From contig JAYESD010000002.1 of assembly GCA_036927565.1 (NCBI GenBank), positions 78,057,735 to 78,121,734 on the forward strand: a DNA stretch of 64,000 bases. Direction: 5' to 3'. The notes under the pieces were generated by a model. The model had not been told where the DNA came from, did no database searches, and worked only from the letters and a program-made list of their open reading frames with translations. This document shows, piece after piece, positions 21,071-31,979 of the stretch. The DNA is from Tuctoria greenei (lineage: Eukaryota > Streptophyta > Magnoliopsida > Poales > Poaceae). Position 1 is the first letter of the stretch, and every line of letters begins with the position of its first letter. The position numbers and the translations under genes are program-made.

Positions 21071-22739
21071 ATTCCTGTAGTGTCTGGGAGAAACCCTTTG
21101 GGTGAGATTATTCTACCAAAGGTGGGGCCATCTTCGATTCCCGCACTGTGGCTTCAAAGCTTCTTGGTGGACGGTTGAGGCGACGACAAAGAGTTACGCC
21201 GCCGCCACGTGGCCCATTTTGATGCGGCAGGTGATATCCTGGCGTGCGGATCTCACAAAATTGAATGTCGTTGGTTTCCAATACGAAAACCAAATCGGTC
21301 TGAGCGCCCTGTCAGACCGCCCTCGGGCTTCCAACTTCCCATCATGACACCACTTCACCTGGTGTGATAACTTCGACTTTTCCGCCGAAGTGGACCCGGG
21401 CCCATTTGTCATTGACGGGGTAGGTTTCTGAAATTTGATCTTGATCTCGTCGCAGTTTCCATCCAAGCGTTGCGGAGGCTTACTTAAGAAGGAAAGCCTA
21501 CACAGTTTGAGGACTCTTTACGCCTTCATTCAAACTTGCGCTCAGAACCTCTCACCTTTGCTTACCTTTTCCAACTTTCGCCCCGCTTTGCCACGATGGA
21601 GTTGGGTATTCCCCGCAGAAAGGTCAATAAGGACGAAGAGTTGGTGAGGGTTCGGACCTACATGGGGTGGTCCAACGCCTCCTTTGACAACTCGATCTGC
21701 TTTGTCAAGCTTCCCTTCAAAAAGGAACGTGCCGGGGAGATTGTCTACTTCTCGGCATTCGACATGGTGGGGCTGATCCCGCCGTTTTTGAGTTTCCTTT
21801 TGATGCTGCTGGACTTCTACAGGCTCCAACTTTATCACCTCGGCCCCCACTCCTTCTTGCTAGTGGTGACCTTCGTCCACTTTTGCGAGATGTGGGTGGG
21901 AGTGCCGCCAAGCATCAAGCTCTTCCGGACCTTCTTCATGGTCCACACTACCGGAAAGGGGACACAGTTGATCAGCTTCTACTACTTCATGAAGTGCAAG
22001 AACTGTCCTTTCAAGTACTTGAAGACTTTCCCCTCCGGGAAGTGGGACAACTTGAAGAAGGACTTGGTGGTCATCACAGTGGATAACCACGACAGACCGG
22101 AGTTGCCTACAAGTCTCCCCAACGTCAACACTGACGCCTGAAATGCAGCTCTGGAGTTATCCGAAGCATACAAGCCCATCCTGACGAGGATCCAGCATTG
22201 CTGGAGGGTGGAGTGACCCCTCAGATGGTCTTCAGCAACTTCCTGGTGAACAAGTGGGCTCTGCTGCGAGGGAGTGGCCCGCATGGGCCTTCAACAGTGA
22301 GATGGATCATAACCGGATAGAAGCCGGTTTTCAGACCAACTTGGATGATGAAGCTTTGAAGCTCCATTTCCAGAAGATTCAACGCGGAGTTATCTCCCAA
22401 GATGCCTTGACCCCGCTGGCGAACTTCCTCCCTCTAAACATGGCTCCTGAGGTCAGGAGGGAGCTCCGAAGGGGGATGATGGAGATTGATGACCTTGTCC
22501 TGGTGGAGAGGCGTGGGACCTCCGTGATGAGGTCATTTCTCCTTTGCATACAATGCAAGGACCGATCACTAGAGCACGTGCACGACAATTGGATCTCCAG
22601 GTATGTTCTAACCTTGTCAATTGTTTTTCAGAACTTACGCTTGTTTCCATGCATGTTTTATTGATTAGGAACAATGGAGAGGACCAACTAGGGCTTGGAG
22701 GAGTCCAAGGAATCAAGGAGGAGGAGATAGGACGTGACC

Positions 22740-23385
22740 ACCAAGGAGGAACCCAAGTACAACTCAACTTCGACTCCACCTCGGGTTCCAGGAGCCGCCT
22801 TCACCAAAACTGACGTACCGGACACATACGAAGTCGGATTTCAACGTTCTATATATGGTTGGAACCGTGATTTCATAAAGCTTCCAATGGAACCATCCCC
22901 ACCTCAAAATTCCTTCTAAGTTTACGGTAATCAGCAAAACAAGTGGGTGTCCAGAATTTGTCCAGTGCTGCGCCACCGTCTTTTGGGCTGCTGGCCCGTG
23001 TATCGTGTGGAAGCCCATAGGGTTGCGTCCAGGGGTCTTGCATGCCCCTAAACTCCTTTTTATACAGCATCCATCAGCATATTAGGGTTGGGTTTTGCTT
23101 AGATACAATCTGTCATTGAACAGTGTCGCCGATCATCGGTTGTGAGACCCCAAATTCGTGATCAATTCAATTTTGATTGCAACTTCTCTGTTCTTGATTG
23201 TATTCTTGATTGCGCTTGCAGGTATAAACTTCATGGCAAGGTCATTCGTGTGACACGGGTGATAACCAACGGAGCAATGGTGTAGTGATTGCAGGGTTTC
23301 GTTCGTTCGGAGCCTTGGATCATCAACATCGAGATATCCACCCAATCAAGTTTACCATACCTCTCGGAAGATCGGGACTCATCCT
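22740..23385. other. Probable unidentified insertion in the antisense ORF
   Basis: Element D joins its gag-like-domain end to the GGCAAGGG-containing linker directly, whereas this copy has about 650 extra bases. The extra DNA includes phrases such as GTTGTGAGACCCC and AGGGTTGGGTTTTGCTTAG that look like a dispersed grass repeat. Exact ends and target duplication were not found. Confidence 0.4.
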
Positions 23386-23850
23386 CCTATCACGCCGAGA
23401 TTGCCATTACCGAAGCTTCAGAAGGGGTGGCCCCACTGCCCCAAGCTAGAAGGTTGATGACATCGGCAAGGGCAAGGGAAAGGAGCCAGTCGAGCCTTCC
23501 AGCCGGAAGAGGAAGTTGAGGCATGCTGACGGGAGCTCTCTCAGGTCGACTTCATCTCCAACAGCCTCTTCTCCCCGGCCAAGTAGATCTTTGGCGCCCA
23601 AGATCTCTTCAGAACCAGCGTCCACAAGGGGCACTAGTTCCGGAAAATCGACCCCAGGCCCAGTATCGGCTCGGGGCTCTAGGTCCAGAGGTCCTTCCCA
23701 GCCGAGGGAGGTCCCGACTCAGGCGACGCCGACGGCTGCGACAAGTTCCGGGCAGCAACCCGGAGCCTCCACCACACCAACTACGGTGGGTTCTGGCTTC
23801 GATCGCCCGAAGAAGAAGTTCCGCACCGACTGTAGTGGAAGCTTCCCAAG

Positions 23851-23925
23851 GTAAGCATTTTCTACTCTCCTTGAGTTGCTATTCTTGTTTTTATCATGTT
23901 TTGATTTTTGTTCTTTTGCTTCCAG
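23851..23925 (+). other. Candidate spliceosomal intron in the antisense ORF
   Basis: Donor CCCAAG/GTAAGC and acceptor TTGCTTCCAG/GG bound a T-rich 75-bp segment. Removal gives continuous frame ...FPR-VSKKKTE. Element D has the matching intron at 63270-63346, with flanking codons in the same phase. Splice signals are only correct on the plus strand. Confidence 0.75.
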
Positions 23926-26035
23926 GGTGTCAAAGAAGAAAACTGAAGCTCCTACCCCCACTGCAGCAATGGAGGCAGAGCAAACAGAAGCTCCTGCTTT
24001 GACTCATGCCTCCCTGGTGATGGCCAAAAACACAGTAGCTCTGGTGCTGGCTGTTGTGAACTTAGATCCAGTGTCGAGGCCAGAAGCTCCCGTGGTAGCG
24101 CCGGACCACGGGGGAGAGACTCATGAAGAGGTGCCAACAGTATCAGAACCTGCGGTTGAGGTTCTAACACTGGAGCCAGAGACGGCAGAAGCACCGGCGC
24201 CTAAACCAAAAGTCATTGAAGCTCCAGCACATGAGCCGGAAGTAGTTGAAGCCCCGACACCTGAGCCGAAAGAAGTTGAAGCTCCGGCACCCGAGTTGGA
24301 GGTAATTGAAGTCCCGACACCTTAGCTGGAGGTAGAGGGGGCTCCGTACGGAGCCACAGTGCCAACCCCAGAGGTGATTCCCCCGGAGGTGTCCATGTCC
24401 GAGCCGGGGCACCCAGAAGAGGCGGCTGCGAGTCCTCCACTCACCGAGCTGATAATAGAAGATCCGGCAGAGGGACCCTCTACATCGGCTCTAAGTGCTG
24501 TGGACGTGGAAGAGCTTCCGTCGATCGGTCCAACCAACGTGGAATTGCTGGAGAGGGAGCTCACACCTTGGGGCCCCTCAGTCGTCTTTGAAGATCCGCT
24601 TGATCTAGCGGAAGAGATCCGGGCCGGTCCGGAGCCAATTCCTTTGGCGCTGTCCATAGACAATGCCTGCTCCAGTCTTTGGCTGGTCCAACTCGCCTTT
24701 GACCACGAAAGCATAGCCATCTAAGAAGAGTGCAACACCTTAAGGTGTTGGCGCAACAGACTTCACTTTGAGACAAAGCTGAAGTAGTCAAGGCTGGCTG
24801 ACCAGAAGGAATGGGTGGTCAAGGAGAAGGCTCGGTTAGCGTTGATGGACCGCTTGCTGAATGAGCAGGAGGCTGCCATCAAGGCTCTCGACCAGAAGAC
24901 ACGAGAGATTTTTGAGCATGCTAGGGAGACTAATGAGGCTGCTGACGATCGTCAGGACAACCTCAATGAATTAAATGAAGTACTCCTTAAACACTGGGAG
25001 GCTCTCGACAAGAGGGAGGAAAAGCTCCTGGAGAAGCATGAGGACCTCTTGAAGAGAGAGGAAGAGCTCGCCCAAAGGCTGTCTCTGGGGGAGCAGAGCT
25101 TCACCGACTGCACCAAAAAGTTTGAACAGCGGTGCAAGCAAGAAGAGGAGAGGATTTGTCAGGTGGGGCAGGAACTCCCAGGGAGAGATACTGAAGTCTC
25201 CATCAGAGAGGAGAAAGTGAAGGGCAGGGAGAAGGATCTGGCAAACCGTCAGAACCGCATCGATCTCCGGGAGACAGAGCTTGCTTACCGCGAAAAGCAG
25301 GTGGCTGAAAGTATTCAACAACATGCCAAGGAGGTCGAGCGCATCGCCTGGGAAGGTTCAGAGCTTGCGGCTGCCAGAAGTTCGCTGGAGGAACTAAGGA
25401 ATTTGAGGGCGACTGAATCCTAGCAAGTCTAGGAGTTCCTAGGGCATGCCAACAAAGTTTTGGTGCCACTCGACTTCAGTTCGGTACGTCCCACTGACCC
25501 AGAGCTGGAAAAGTGCTGGTAGCATTGAGCTCTGCCGGCAACAAGATGGATGCAATGGGTGACGTCATCGTCGACCAACTGGAGACAGAGGGGAAGTCTC
25601 TGGCCAAGAACGTCGCCGAATAAGTGCTGACGTGTTTCAAAAGCCGGGACCCCCAACTTTCTCTAGATCTGGTAGTTGAAGGATCCATTGTCGAAGAGGA
25701 GGATGCCGCCAGGGCTAGTGTGCAAGAAGTTGCCGACAAAGTTGCCTCGTATTTCCATAGGACCTCCTATAGATAGATCCATTTTTTGTCTTCACTTGTA
25801 ATCCTCATTTTGTATGAATGAAATCCAATCTTTTGAATGAATGAATTCCATATTGTGTGTGTATTCAATACATTATCCTTTATATTGTTGGACCCCTACT
25901 AGATGTACACAATTTCATTGCGAACACGTACCAAAAGGATTCGACAATGTGTTGGTGACTTTACTTCTCGCTCGTAGCCAAAACGATAGCTCCGAGTTTT
26001 GAAGTTTCCCTGCGACATCTCCAGGGACCCTTTGT

Positions 26036-26880
26036 TACATCGACGGCGGGCCCCTGAGAGTTGTTGGAGCTAGGTTGGTCCGACGGCGCCCACCACCAAT
26101 GGTTAGAAACGTCGACGATGGGCCCCGTGAGAGTTGTCGGACCTTGGTAGGTCCAACAACGCCCACTGCCAACGTTTTGAAACGTCGATAGCGAGCCCCC
26201 TATGGGTTGTCGAAGCTTGCTAGGTCCGACGACGCCCACTTCCAACATTTAGAAACGTCAAATGCGGGCCCCCTCGAGGTTGTCGAAGCTTGGTAGGTCC
26301 GACGGCGCGCACTATCAACGCTTAGAAACGATGATGACGGGCCCCCTGTGAGTTGTCGAAGCTTGGTAGGTCTGACGACGCCCACTATCAACGCTGAGAA
26401 ACGTCTATGGCGAGCCCCCTGGGGTTTGTCGGAGCTTGGTAGGTCCGACGGTGCCCACTATCAATGCTTAGAAATGTCGATGGCCGGTCCCCTGGGAGTT
26501 GTCAGAGTTTGGTAGGTCCGACGACGCCCACTATCAATGCTTAGAAACGTCGACGGCGGGCCCCCTGGGAGTTGTCAAAGCTTGGTAGGTCCGACAATGC
26601 CCATCATCAACGCTTAGAAACGTTGACGGCGGGCCCCCTGGGATCGTCGGAGCTTTACCGACTTCGACGGTGTATACTGTCAACGCATCATACGTCGATC
26701 GTGGATGTCTTTGTGGTGATTTCTTCCACCATCTTCATTTAGAATGCCAATAATTTTTCACGTCGACGGCCGGCCCCCATGAGAGTTGTCGGAGCTTGGT
26801 AGGTCCAACGGCGCCCACCATCAACGCTTAGAAACGTCGACGGCGAGCCCCTTGGGGGTTGTCAGATCTTGGCAGCTCCG
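26036..26880. repeat. 73-bp tandem repeat array in gypsy A
   Basis: About ten copies of a 73-bp unit containing AAACGTCGACGGCGGGCCCC and GCTTGGTAGGTCCGACG. The array is continuous to about 26690, broken by some 70 bases, and resumes at about 26757. It lies between the integrase end and the 3' end of the antisense ORF. Tat-lineage elements are known for variable tandem repeats in this 3' untranslated zone. The stretch 26880-27619 beyond it has no recognised gene. Confidence 0.88.
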
Positions 26881-27619
26881 GCATGGTCCACCATCGCCAT
26901 GAGTTTTCCATTTTTACCGCGCATTAAAGACAATAAAAGTAATAAAATTCATCCTCTCGTCTACAACTTGTTTGCGGCTTATTTTTCTTATTTGATATTT
27001 AATCAGAAGGAATTCAATATGATAACAAGTATATTAGTGCAATCTCTTTAAGTCCGAATGCCTTCTGGACCCGCCCTACTGAGACCTTCCAGAATGTAGG
27101 TAGAGTGGCGTACTTGGGGTGCCTGACGATTCTAAGTCGGTAGCACACTCCGTACCTTCCAATGGTTTGGTTTTAAGGCGAGTAGACCATCTAGCAATGC
27201 TAAGATCCGAAAGAACATGAACAATATAACTTGTATATCATATGAATAACCTGGACTAAATCTTAAAAAGAGTTGCACAACTTCGTTATAGACAAAAAGG
27301 AAAAGATATAAAAGAAATGAGCTTGTACAAAATTAATGCACGTGGAGTCTGTTCTCACACAACAATCTCTTTTATTATAGGTTTGAATTACAGGGGAGAC
27401 AAGGACATACTTAGGGTATGGAACCAGGCTAAGCGTGCTATTCATCTTTTTCTAAACCAGGATAGGTAAGCTACACTTAAAGTACAGTGACCAAGTTAAG
27501 TGAGCTTGAACTATCCGGACCCTCCCAGAGGGGTCCGAATGTTCCTTTTGAGGACCTTCCCGACTCTGTCCATAGACTCTATAATTTACATTATGTGTAA
27601 GCACAGACTCACCTCCATA

Positions 27620-28967
27620 AACTAAGCATAGAACTTACGGAGGTGCTCGATGTTCTATGGATTGGGAAGTGGGGTCCCATCCTCTGTTTCCAAGCGAACG
27701 CATCTAGGGCGGGAAACTTTGATAACTAGGAAGGGACCTTCCCAGTCTGGGGATAGTTTGTTCATCCCTTCTCGAGTAAGTATTCTCTGCAGCACCAGAT
27801 CACCTTCTTCAAGCTGCCGGTTGCGTACGAACCTTTGATGATAGCGCTGGAGCGCCTAGCGGTATCGTGCATTCCAAACAGCTGCTTGGCACCTTCCCTC
27901 ATCGACAAGGTCTAGGTCTTCACGCCAGAGCCTGTCCTGCGCGGCTTCGTCGAAGGTCCGGACCCGTAGCAACCCCATGGTGATCTCTGGATGAAGGACT
28001 GCTTCAGCTTCGTACACCAAGAAGAAGGGTGTGTCTCCAGTTGACTGGTTAGGTGTTGTCCTACTCGCCCACAGTGCATACGAAAGCTCTTCTATCTAGT
28101 TGGCTCCATGTTTCTTCAGGCGCTCATATGTGCATGTCTTGAGTCCTTTGAATATCTCTGCATTTGCTCTCTCAGCTTCACCATTACTTGCTGGGTGTTC
28201 TACTAATGCGTTGCTAACTTGTATGCCGAGGTCTTCACAATATTATTGGAATGCTGCACTTGTGAATTGGGTTTCGTTGTCAGTTATGACTCTGTTTGGA
28301 ACTCCAAATCAGCAGACTATGGACTTCAAGAACTTGATAGCAGATTGCTTGTTGATTGTCACAACTAAAGTAGCTTCTAGCCATTTGGTGAATTTGTCGA
28401 TGGCGACGTATAGGAACCTGCAACCTCTGACGACTTTTGGGAAAGGTCCCAAAATGTCCACCCCCCACAACAAATGGCCATGTAGGAGGTATCATTTGTA
28501 GTGACTGAGCCGGTGTGTGAATTTGTTTCGCGTGGAACTGGCACGCTTCACACGTTTACCAACTCGATTGCATCCTACAGTGCTGTAGGCCAGTAAAAGC
28601 CATGCTGGAAGGCTTTACCAACCAACGTGCGGGAAGACACGTGGTTCCCACACTCGCCTCCATAGATTTTCGTGAGGAACTCGCAGCCTTCTTCTCGAGA
28701 AATGCACCACATTAGAATTCCGTTGGCACCACGCCAGTAGAGGTCCCTATCTACCAGCGTGTATCTTTTAGCCAATCTTACGATTCGGTCAGCAGAAGCA
28801 CCGTTTTCAGGAAGAATGTTGTCTTTTAAGTATCTTTGGATCTCCAAGATCCATGCATTGGAGCTAACTTGAGCCTCCAGATCTTGCACGATGGGTTGCT
28901 CAAAGCTTCCTGTAGCGCCTACGATCCTTGGTGGACGCCATGGTAGCAGGGCCACCGGGACCGCCAA
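27620..28967 (-). pseudogene. Gypsy A integrase
   Basis: The minus strand encodes, from 28967 down, an H2C2-type segment (ILPENGASADRIVRLAKRYT then GGECGNHVSSRTLVGKAFQH), then a core with YVAIDKFTKWLEA, RVITDNETQFTS and HPASNGEAERANAEIFKG. These supply the D, D and E of the retroviral-type integrase. The C-terminal part ends near LRKFYA at about 27620. Several stops and shifts interrupt it. It follows RNase H, as usual for Ty3-gypsy. Inserts the cDNA into the genome in active relatives. Confidence 0.8.
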
Positions 28968-29475
28968 CTTCTGGTGCTGGTCTCGCCCCCTTCACTCAGT
29001 TCCGCAGGCTGAGCGGTGGGTCTTGACAATCTCCTGACAAAAACTCCGCCGGGAGCTTGAGCTCCGATTGAAGCTTTCGTCGAGAGTTCATCAGCTTCAG
29101 CGTTGTTCAGATGGTGTACATGGCAGAGGTCCAGGACATCAAATTCCTTCTGCAACTTCTGGACTTTAAGGAGGTAAGCAGCAAGTTGAGGATTGTTGCA
29201 ACTACATTCACCTTTGACTTGGTTGATGATGAGTTGCGAGTCACCCTTCAGCATCAACTGCTTGACGCCATATGATAGCGCCACTCTGAGCCCGTAGATG
29301 AGAGCTTCATACTCTGCCATGTTGTTGGTTGCCTTGAAGTCAAGGTGTATCATTTATTTGACCTTCTCCCCGATCGGAGCGAGGAGAAGGATTCCAACTC
29401 CGGCCCCCTGCTTCTGCACGGAGTCGTCGAAGTAGAGAGTCTAGTGAGGCTCGGTGAAGACTAGGACCTTAGGTT
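28919..29475 (-). pseudogene. Gypsy A RNase H (RVT_3 type)
   Basis: TLYFDDSVQKQGAGVGILLL, then NNMAEYEALIYGLRVAL, then KGDSQLIINQVKGE supply the D, E and D of the RNase H fold, of the RVT_3 type found in Tat-lineage elements. The first motif normally reads FDGS, here FDDS. A TAG at 29441-29443 sits where the family has tryptophan. It follows the reverse transcriptase and its connection segment on the same strand. Confidence 0.75.
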
Positions 29476-30003
29476 CCGGCTTCTGCTCACTAGGGCCCCC
29501 TGGATTTGATGAAGAAGGAGTCCACTCCGCCACAAAGTCAGCCTATGCCTAACTCTTGATAGCATGTCGAGGCAAGAATTCGAGATCAAATTCCGCCAAC
29601 TCTGTTGCCCACTTTGCAATATTTCCTAGAGTTAGGGTTATGCAGTATCGCACGCAGTGGATAGGAGGTTACCACTGATGTTTTATGGGCTTGGAAGTAT
29701 CGACGAAGCTTCCTTTAGGCAATAAGAACTACGTAAAGCAGTTTATGCACATCAAGGTACCGACTCTTGGCGTCATGCAATGCTTGGCTGATGAAGTACA
29801 CTGGCCGCTGTACTGTCCGAACCTTCTTCTTGAGCTTCCTGGACCCTCCCGGAGGGGTCCGGAACTTCTTCTTTAGCCTTAAGAATTCCCTCAGATGAGA
29901 GAGGTTGATCCTCTAGTAGTTTGCATTGAGGATCCAGGCCTTGGGGCTGAGACCCAGACTCGCCTTTAGGTAGCTCCGAACCCTCCCGGAGGGGTCTGGA
30001 CTC

Positions 30004-31040
30004 CTACATTGAAGATGGCTCCGGTCTCTCTGTGACCAGGACCATGCTGACAACCTCCGTAGTTGCCAAAATATCAAGCAAAAGAGGCTCACCAGGCTCC
30101 AAAGCTACCAAGATTGGTAGTGCGGTGAGGAGCTGCTTGAGCTCTTGGAACACCTTTTCTGCTTCTTCAGACCGATGGAATGGCCCGGACTTCCTCAATA
30201 GCTTGAAGAAGGGTAATGCCCGCTCTGCCAGTCTTGAGATGAACTGCCAGAGTGCAACTAAACATCCAGTTAACTTCTGGACAACCTTGATGCGGGCTGG
30301 GGGCCGCATCTCTTCAATGGCCTTGATCTTCGCCGAATTTGCCTCGATTCCTCGGTGAGTCACTAATAATCCAAGGAGCTTCCCGGAGTTAACCCCAAAG
30401 ACACATTTGTCCAGGTTTAGCTTGGTGCACATCACGCGTAGCTTGTCAAAGACGGCTTGCAGGTTGTCAAGGAGTGATTCCTTGATCTTCACCTTCACGA
30501 CGATGTCGTCGACGTAGACCTCCACCAAGTCCCTAATGAGCTCACCAAATGTTTTGTGCATGGCAGGCACAAAAGTTGAAGCAGCGTTTTTGAGACCAAA
30601 TGGCGTAGCAGTGTAACAATATAACCCATCTACTGTTATGAAGGCAGTATGCTCTTCATCTTCTCTAGACATTTGGATCTGATGATATCCAGAGTATGCA
30701 TCTAGGAAACACAATAGCTCGCACACGGAGGTGGAGTCCACTATCTGGTCTATCATAGGTAGTGGAAATGAGTCTTTTGGACATGCCTTATTCAAGGTGG
30801 TGTAGTCGATACACATCCAAAGCTTCCCGCTGGCCTTGGGCACAATGACTAGGTTCGCCAGCCATCGTGGATGGTGAACCTCCCAGATGAAACCAGCTTC
30901 AAGCAACTTCTTGATTTCTTATCAGATGAAGTTCTGCCGCTCGACTGATTGCTTCTGGGACTTCTGGTGTATTGGCCGTGCGTCGAGATATATCTTCAGG
31001 CTGTGCTCAATCACCTCCCTAGAGATCCTAGGCATCTGTG
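30004..31040 (-). pseudogene. Gypsy A reverse transcriptase
   Basis: From about 31040 the minus strand reads LKIYLDARPIHQKSQKQS, then WMCIDYTTLNKACPKDSFPL, LLCFLDAYSGYHQIQM, TPFGLKNAASTFVPAMHKTF and the catalytic box VYVDDIVVK at about 30505-30530. Two stops lie near 30925, just before the conserved HHPRWLANLVIVPKASGKLW segment. After the palm and fingers come the connection motifs LGLLVTHRGIEAN and ALPILVALEPGEPLLL. The order is clearly Ty3-gypsy pol. It copies element RNA to cDNA in active relatives. Broken here. Confidence 0.88.
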
Positions 31041-31559
31041 ATGGTTGCCATGCAAACACATCAACATTCGCCCGGAGGAAAGTGAAGAGCGGGAGTTCCT
31101 ATTTGTTGTCCAGACCTCCTAATATATGGGTGGTTTGGGCAGCATCAGAACCGATTTGGACGAATTTGATGGGGATGTCAGTGTCACCGCTTGGTTCCAC
31201 ACATGGTGCAAAGGTTGAACCTCGGTGGTGAGATCTCGGAGGTTGAGCAGCTTGCTCCTTGCTGGATGCTTTCTCTTGCGCTGTTGCAAGCGCGTGGAGT
31301 TCTTCCAACGCAGTGACTCCTGCAGTATGATCCCCATGGATCCAGAGAACGCCTTAAGGTATCGGCATCTTCAACATCAAGTAGCCGTAGTGAGCCGTGA
31401 CCATAAACCTATACAGGGTTGGCCTGCCAAGGATGGCGTTGAAGGGTAGACTAATGTGCGCTACGTCGAGGACCAGCTTCTCGGTCCTATAGTTCTCCCA
31501 AGTCCTGAAGGTCATCAGGAGTGTAATTGACCCAAGAGGAGAGATAGCTCCCGGGCCTA

Positions 31560-31900
31560 CCCCAGAGAAGGGACGTGAGGGGCGAAGGTTCGAGAGTTTG
31601 AGCTGGATCTTCAGGAATGCTTCATAGCTGAGGAGTTGGGTGCCGCGCCTCCATCTACCAAGAAATGATAGAGCTGGACATTGTTAATGGTAGGAGAAAC
31701 CATCAACAATAGTTGGCCAGCTCTGATCATGTTTCTTGGGCAATCTGAAGCATCGAAAGTGATGGGAGTGTCCATCCACTTCCAATGGGGTTCTGCCTTG
31801 GCGATGGGAGCTACGACAGCCATTTCCCAGCGCATGGTCTTGAGGACACGCCGAGATGTGATATCCCATGACCCTCCATATATCATATGGAGAGTCTTTT
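31560..31900 (-). pseudogene. Gypsy A aspartic protease region
   Basis: The minus strand gives ITFDASDCPRNMIRAGQLLL and then YHFLVDGGAAPNSSAMKH; the DGGA box is the protease active-site signature in Tat-like gypsy polyproteins. It lies between gag and reverse transcriptase as expected. The frame closes soon after, so this copy is truncated by mutation. Confidence 0.65.
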
Positions 31901-31979
31901 GACGTTCATTGTCGGAGACATCAGAATCATCGTCAACGCTGTTGTGGACGCCCTCAAGAGCTTCTTGGGGTCCAAGAAG

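Larger units (their letters stand above)
11531..21082 (-). mobile_element. Complete CACTA (En/Spm) transposon, 9.55 kb, TSD TCT
   Basis: The left terminus CACTATAGGAATCTC and right terminus (reverse complement) CACTACAGGAATCTC match with one difference. TCT flanks both ends (11528-11530 and 21083-21085), the 3-bp duplication expected for CACTA. Both subterminal zones (about 11545-11940 and 20762-21070) are dense in a TAACTTACGTCGGC-type motif in both orientations. Two genes lie inside on the minus strand, a TNP2-type transposase and a TnpA-like gene, so this is an autonomous-type element that has since collected stops. It sits just inside the gypsy A 3' LTR. Element D keeps the uninterrupted site at 61814-61816. 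Confidence 0.95.
21596..25776 (+). pseudogene. Antisense ORF of gypsy A: Transposase_28-type domain plus long coiled coil, intron-containing
   Basis: Plus strand, opposite to gag-pol. The first segment (21596-22141, MELGIPRRKVNKDEELVRVR) carries FSAFDMVGLIPPFLSFLLML and HLGPHSFLLVVTFVHFCEMW, typical of the 'putative gypsy-type transposon' domain of grass gypsy elements. Later parts are a serine/proline-rich linker, a 75-bp GT-AG intron at 23851-23925 that joins in frame, tandem EAPAHEPEVV decapeptides (about 24180-24320), a heptad-rich coiled coil (24815-25423), and a tail ending at 25776. Element D has TGG where this copy has TGA at 22139-22141, so that stop is a mutation. An insertion probably occupies about 22740-23385. 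No biochemical role is established to my knowledge. Confidence 0.8.

Noticed and set aside
26036..26880. 73-bp repeats as a CRISPR or coding repeat protein
   Set aside because: Units are contiguous without unique spacers, and no frame stays open through them. They fit a retrotransposon tandem repeat.
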